Positions 62,243 through 64,000 of a stretch of DNA of 64,000 nt are shown here, one piece after another. Each line of letters opens with the position of its first letter. Positions within the stretch are counted from its first letter, which is position 1. A program made the translations under genes and the position numbers. The stretch spans positions 186,001-250,000 of the forward strand of contig WBMW01000023.1 in NCBI GenBank assembly GCA_013396635.1. The letters are read 5' to 3'. Source of the stretch: Penelope pileata. Lineage: Eukaryota > Chordata > Aves > Galliformes > Cracidae. Below the pieces are notes generated by a model. It had not been told where the DNA came from and did not search any database. It saw only the letters and a list, made by a program, of their open reading frames with translations.

Positions 62243-64000
62243 TTTAATTCCCGGAAATAGAAAAAATAATGTGAAATGGCCCTTGGGGACTTTGCAAGCA
62301 TTCTTCATTGCAAAATAACATACACGTAGGTGCCACCCAGGATCTTATGTCTTGCAACAGTGTCTTGCTGCTTGTTAAAAGAAAGCAAAACAAAGCCCAA
62401 AGCAGGCAGACAAAGCTGGCAATTCTGTCAGCAAAAGTCAATGTGGATGAGCTTCAGTCAAAGAAATATTTAGAAACAAAGTGGTAACTTGGAGCATATC
62501 AAATCCTTTGAAGAGGTTGTGACTGCAGCAATATGGAGTTCTAGAAACACACTTGAGTTCCACTGAGAATGATAGTTGTTGCTTTTTTCCATAAAGAGAG
62601 AATTTTATCTTAGACTGAAGATACCGTAGTAGCAATACGGCCGAAAGATGTGGTTCAGCTCTTTGGCTGTGGTCTCCTGCAGGACTCGTGGCCTGACGTT
62701 TAGTGTCTCTGTGTCCCTGTGACTGAGGACATGCGTGTCTTCTGCATCTCATGTTCTTAGCTCTCTGAAGCAAGAGGCACAAGCTTCCTGATCGTTCTTT
62801 GCACAGTCCTACCTAGCATAATTTTTTTGAAGCCTGACCCTGTCTGCACTTGCCAGCCTCCTTGTTGCTCTCCTTGCAGTGTAAGAGTGAGCATCTGTGG
62901 GATTTTGTCGATGGGCGCGTTGCCATGCTGAATGGCAGGTACATTTTTGCACCTGCCAGCTTGCAACATTGCAGTGAGATTGATCAGTAGCATCCAGAGG
63001 TGACTTCAGGCTGGATGGGGCTGTCAGCCTACTTCTCTGCAAAGCTGGGCTGGTATTGAAGGTGCTGAAAGGAAAATCTGTCCCTCCCTCAGCAGAAGCA
63101 TGATTTTCCAGTATGCAGGTAAAATAGAAGGGAGCCTGGTAGCTCGATTTTGGCTTGCCTTTTTTCTCTTTAAACCTCAGAGGCTTGAGCACCGAGGTGA
63201 TGCGGGCTCCTGAAGAATAGCAATGAGGAACCTGTCACAAAACTTGTTTTTATGTGGCTTAAAAGATCACTGGTGCTTTGCACATGAATCCCAAAAAACT
63301 TAGAAAGCTAAACGAAAATCTCAGGCAGCAGATGTTCCTGCAAAGCGAAGCAATGCTTGGGGTCTCAGCAGAGGCTGTTCCCAGCTGCGAAACTCTCCCA
63401 GACAAAGCCTGAGCCCTGCTGAAGCCTTCAAGCTCCCAAGGAGAATTTGTCTTGCATACCCAAGCTGTATCTTGTACAGACCTCAAAAAAACACACCAAT
63501 CTGTGTGTCATTTTGTCCTGGAAATCTTCTGGAATTACCATCAAAAGGTATAATTACTGTTTCTATTACTGGTGAAACAGTCTGTAGGGATAAATACTGC
63601 ATTAATTAGATCAACTTGTGTATCTGGAAAGAAACAGAGCAACTCCTGAGCACACAGCCCAGCCCCTTCTTGATGTCCAAAGTAGCAGCAGCAACCTGAG
63701 GAAAGGTCTTGGAAAATGTTTCAGGGTTTTACTTTGATGGCACCATGAAGGCATGTAGTTGTTTGTTGGTATCACTTTAATTTCATTCATGAGGACAAAA
63801 TGCAGTTGTATGCATTCTGTGTTTTCCACAGATTTTCACAGCTTGCCATTAGGTGCTGCCATTTTCCTCACATTAAACTCGGTGCTGAATGTGAAAATGT
63901 ATTTAAACAATTTGAAATCAGGGATGTGCACCTTACCATTTAAAATGCACAAAGTTGGATGGCTTTGATACAGATGAAAAGCCCAGGTGGCATCTGTATT
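62243..64000. other. Unique non-coding sequence, no gene recognised
   Basis: No exon, RNA gene or transposon is recognisable. Minus-strand frames of 114 and 127 codons at 62438-63192 match no family I know. Confidence 0.5.

Noticed and set aside
1..64000. CRISPR arrays, operons, ribosome binding sites or other bacterial features
   Set aside because: The transposons are avian, and nothing prokaryotic is present.

Overview
The window looks like nuclear DNA from a bird. The main evidence is a roughly 480-bp CR1 LINE 3' end at about 6268-6750 (minus strand). Two homologous solo LTRs of an avian endogenous-retrovirus type lie at about 6981-7512 and 29119-29643 (both plus strand). Short CR1 tails lie near 31014, 33208, 37970 and 59945. 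CR1 is the dominant interspersed repeat of bird genomes. I cannot assign the species; a galliform is possible but unproven.

I recognise no protein-coding exon, tRNA, rRNA, snRNA or known microRNA. Open frames are short (the longest is about 170 codons), overlap on both strands, and none resembles a family I know. They look like chance frames in GC-richer stretches. The window is best read as intergenic DNA or part of a large intron. No genes can be described as working together here.

Layout. 1-6267 is unique sequence with one T run. 6268-7512 is a repeat cluster of antisense CR1 followed by a solo LTR. 7513-11300 is unique sequence that becomes CpG-richer near 10690-11295 and carries a consensus CRE, a palindromic E-box and a spaced pair of identical E-box decamers. 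11300-29118 is unique sequence with AT-rich, homeodomain- or forkhead-type motif clusters and two relics of an ancient amniote repeat. 29119-29643 is the second solo LTR, with an intact 5-bp target-site duplication. 29644-48849 is unique sequence with three CR1 tails. 48850-49130 holds an old MIR/L3-like SINE relic. 49131-64000 is unique sequence with a CpG-rich patch near 59470-59600, one CR1 tail and one more ancient repeat relic.

I found no convincing undescribed biological system. The observations most worth checking are possible regulatory clusters and ancient repeat relics. Whether they are conserved or functional cannot be judged from one sequence.
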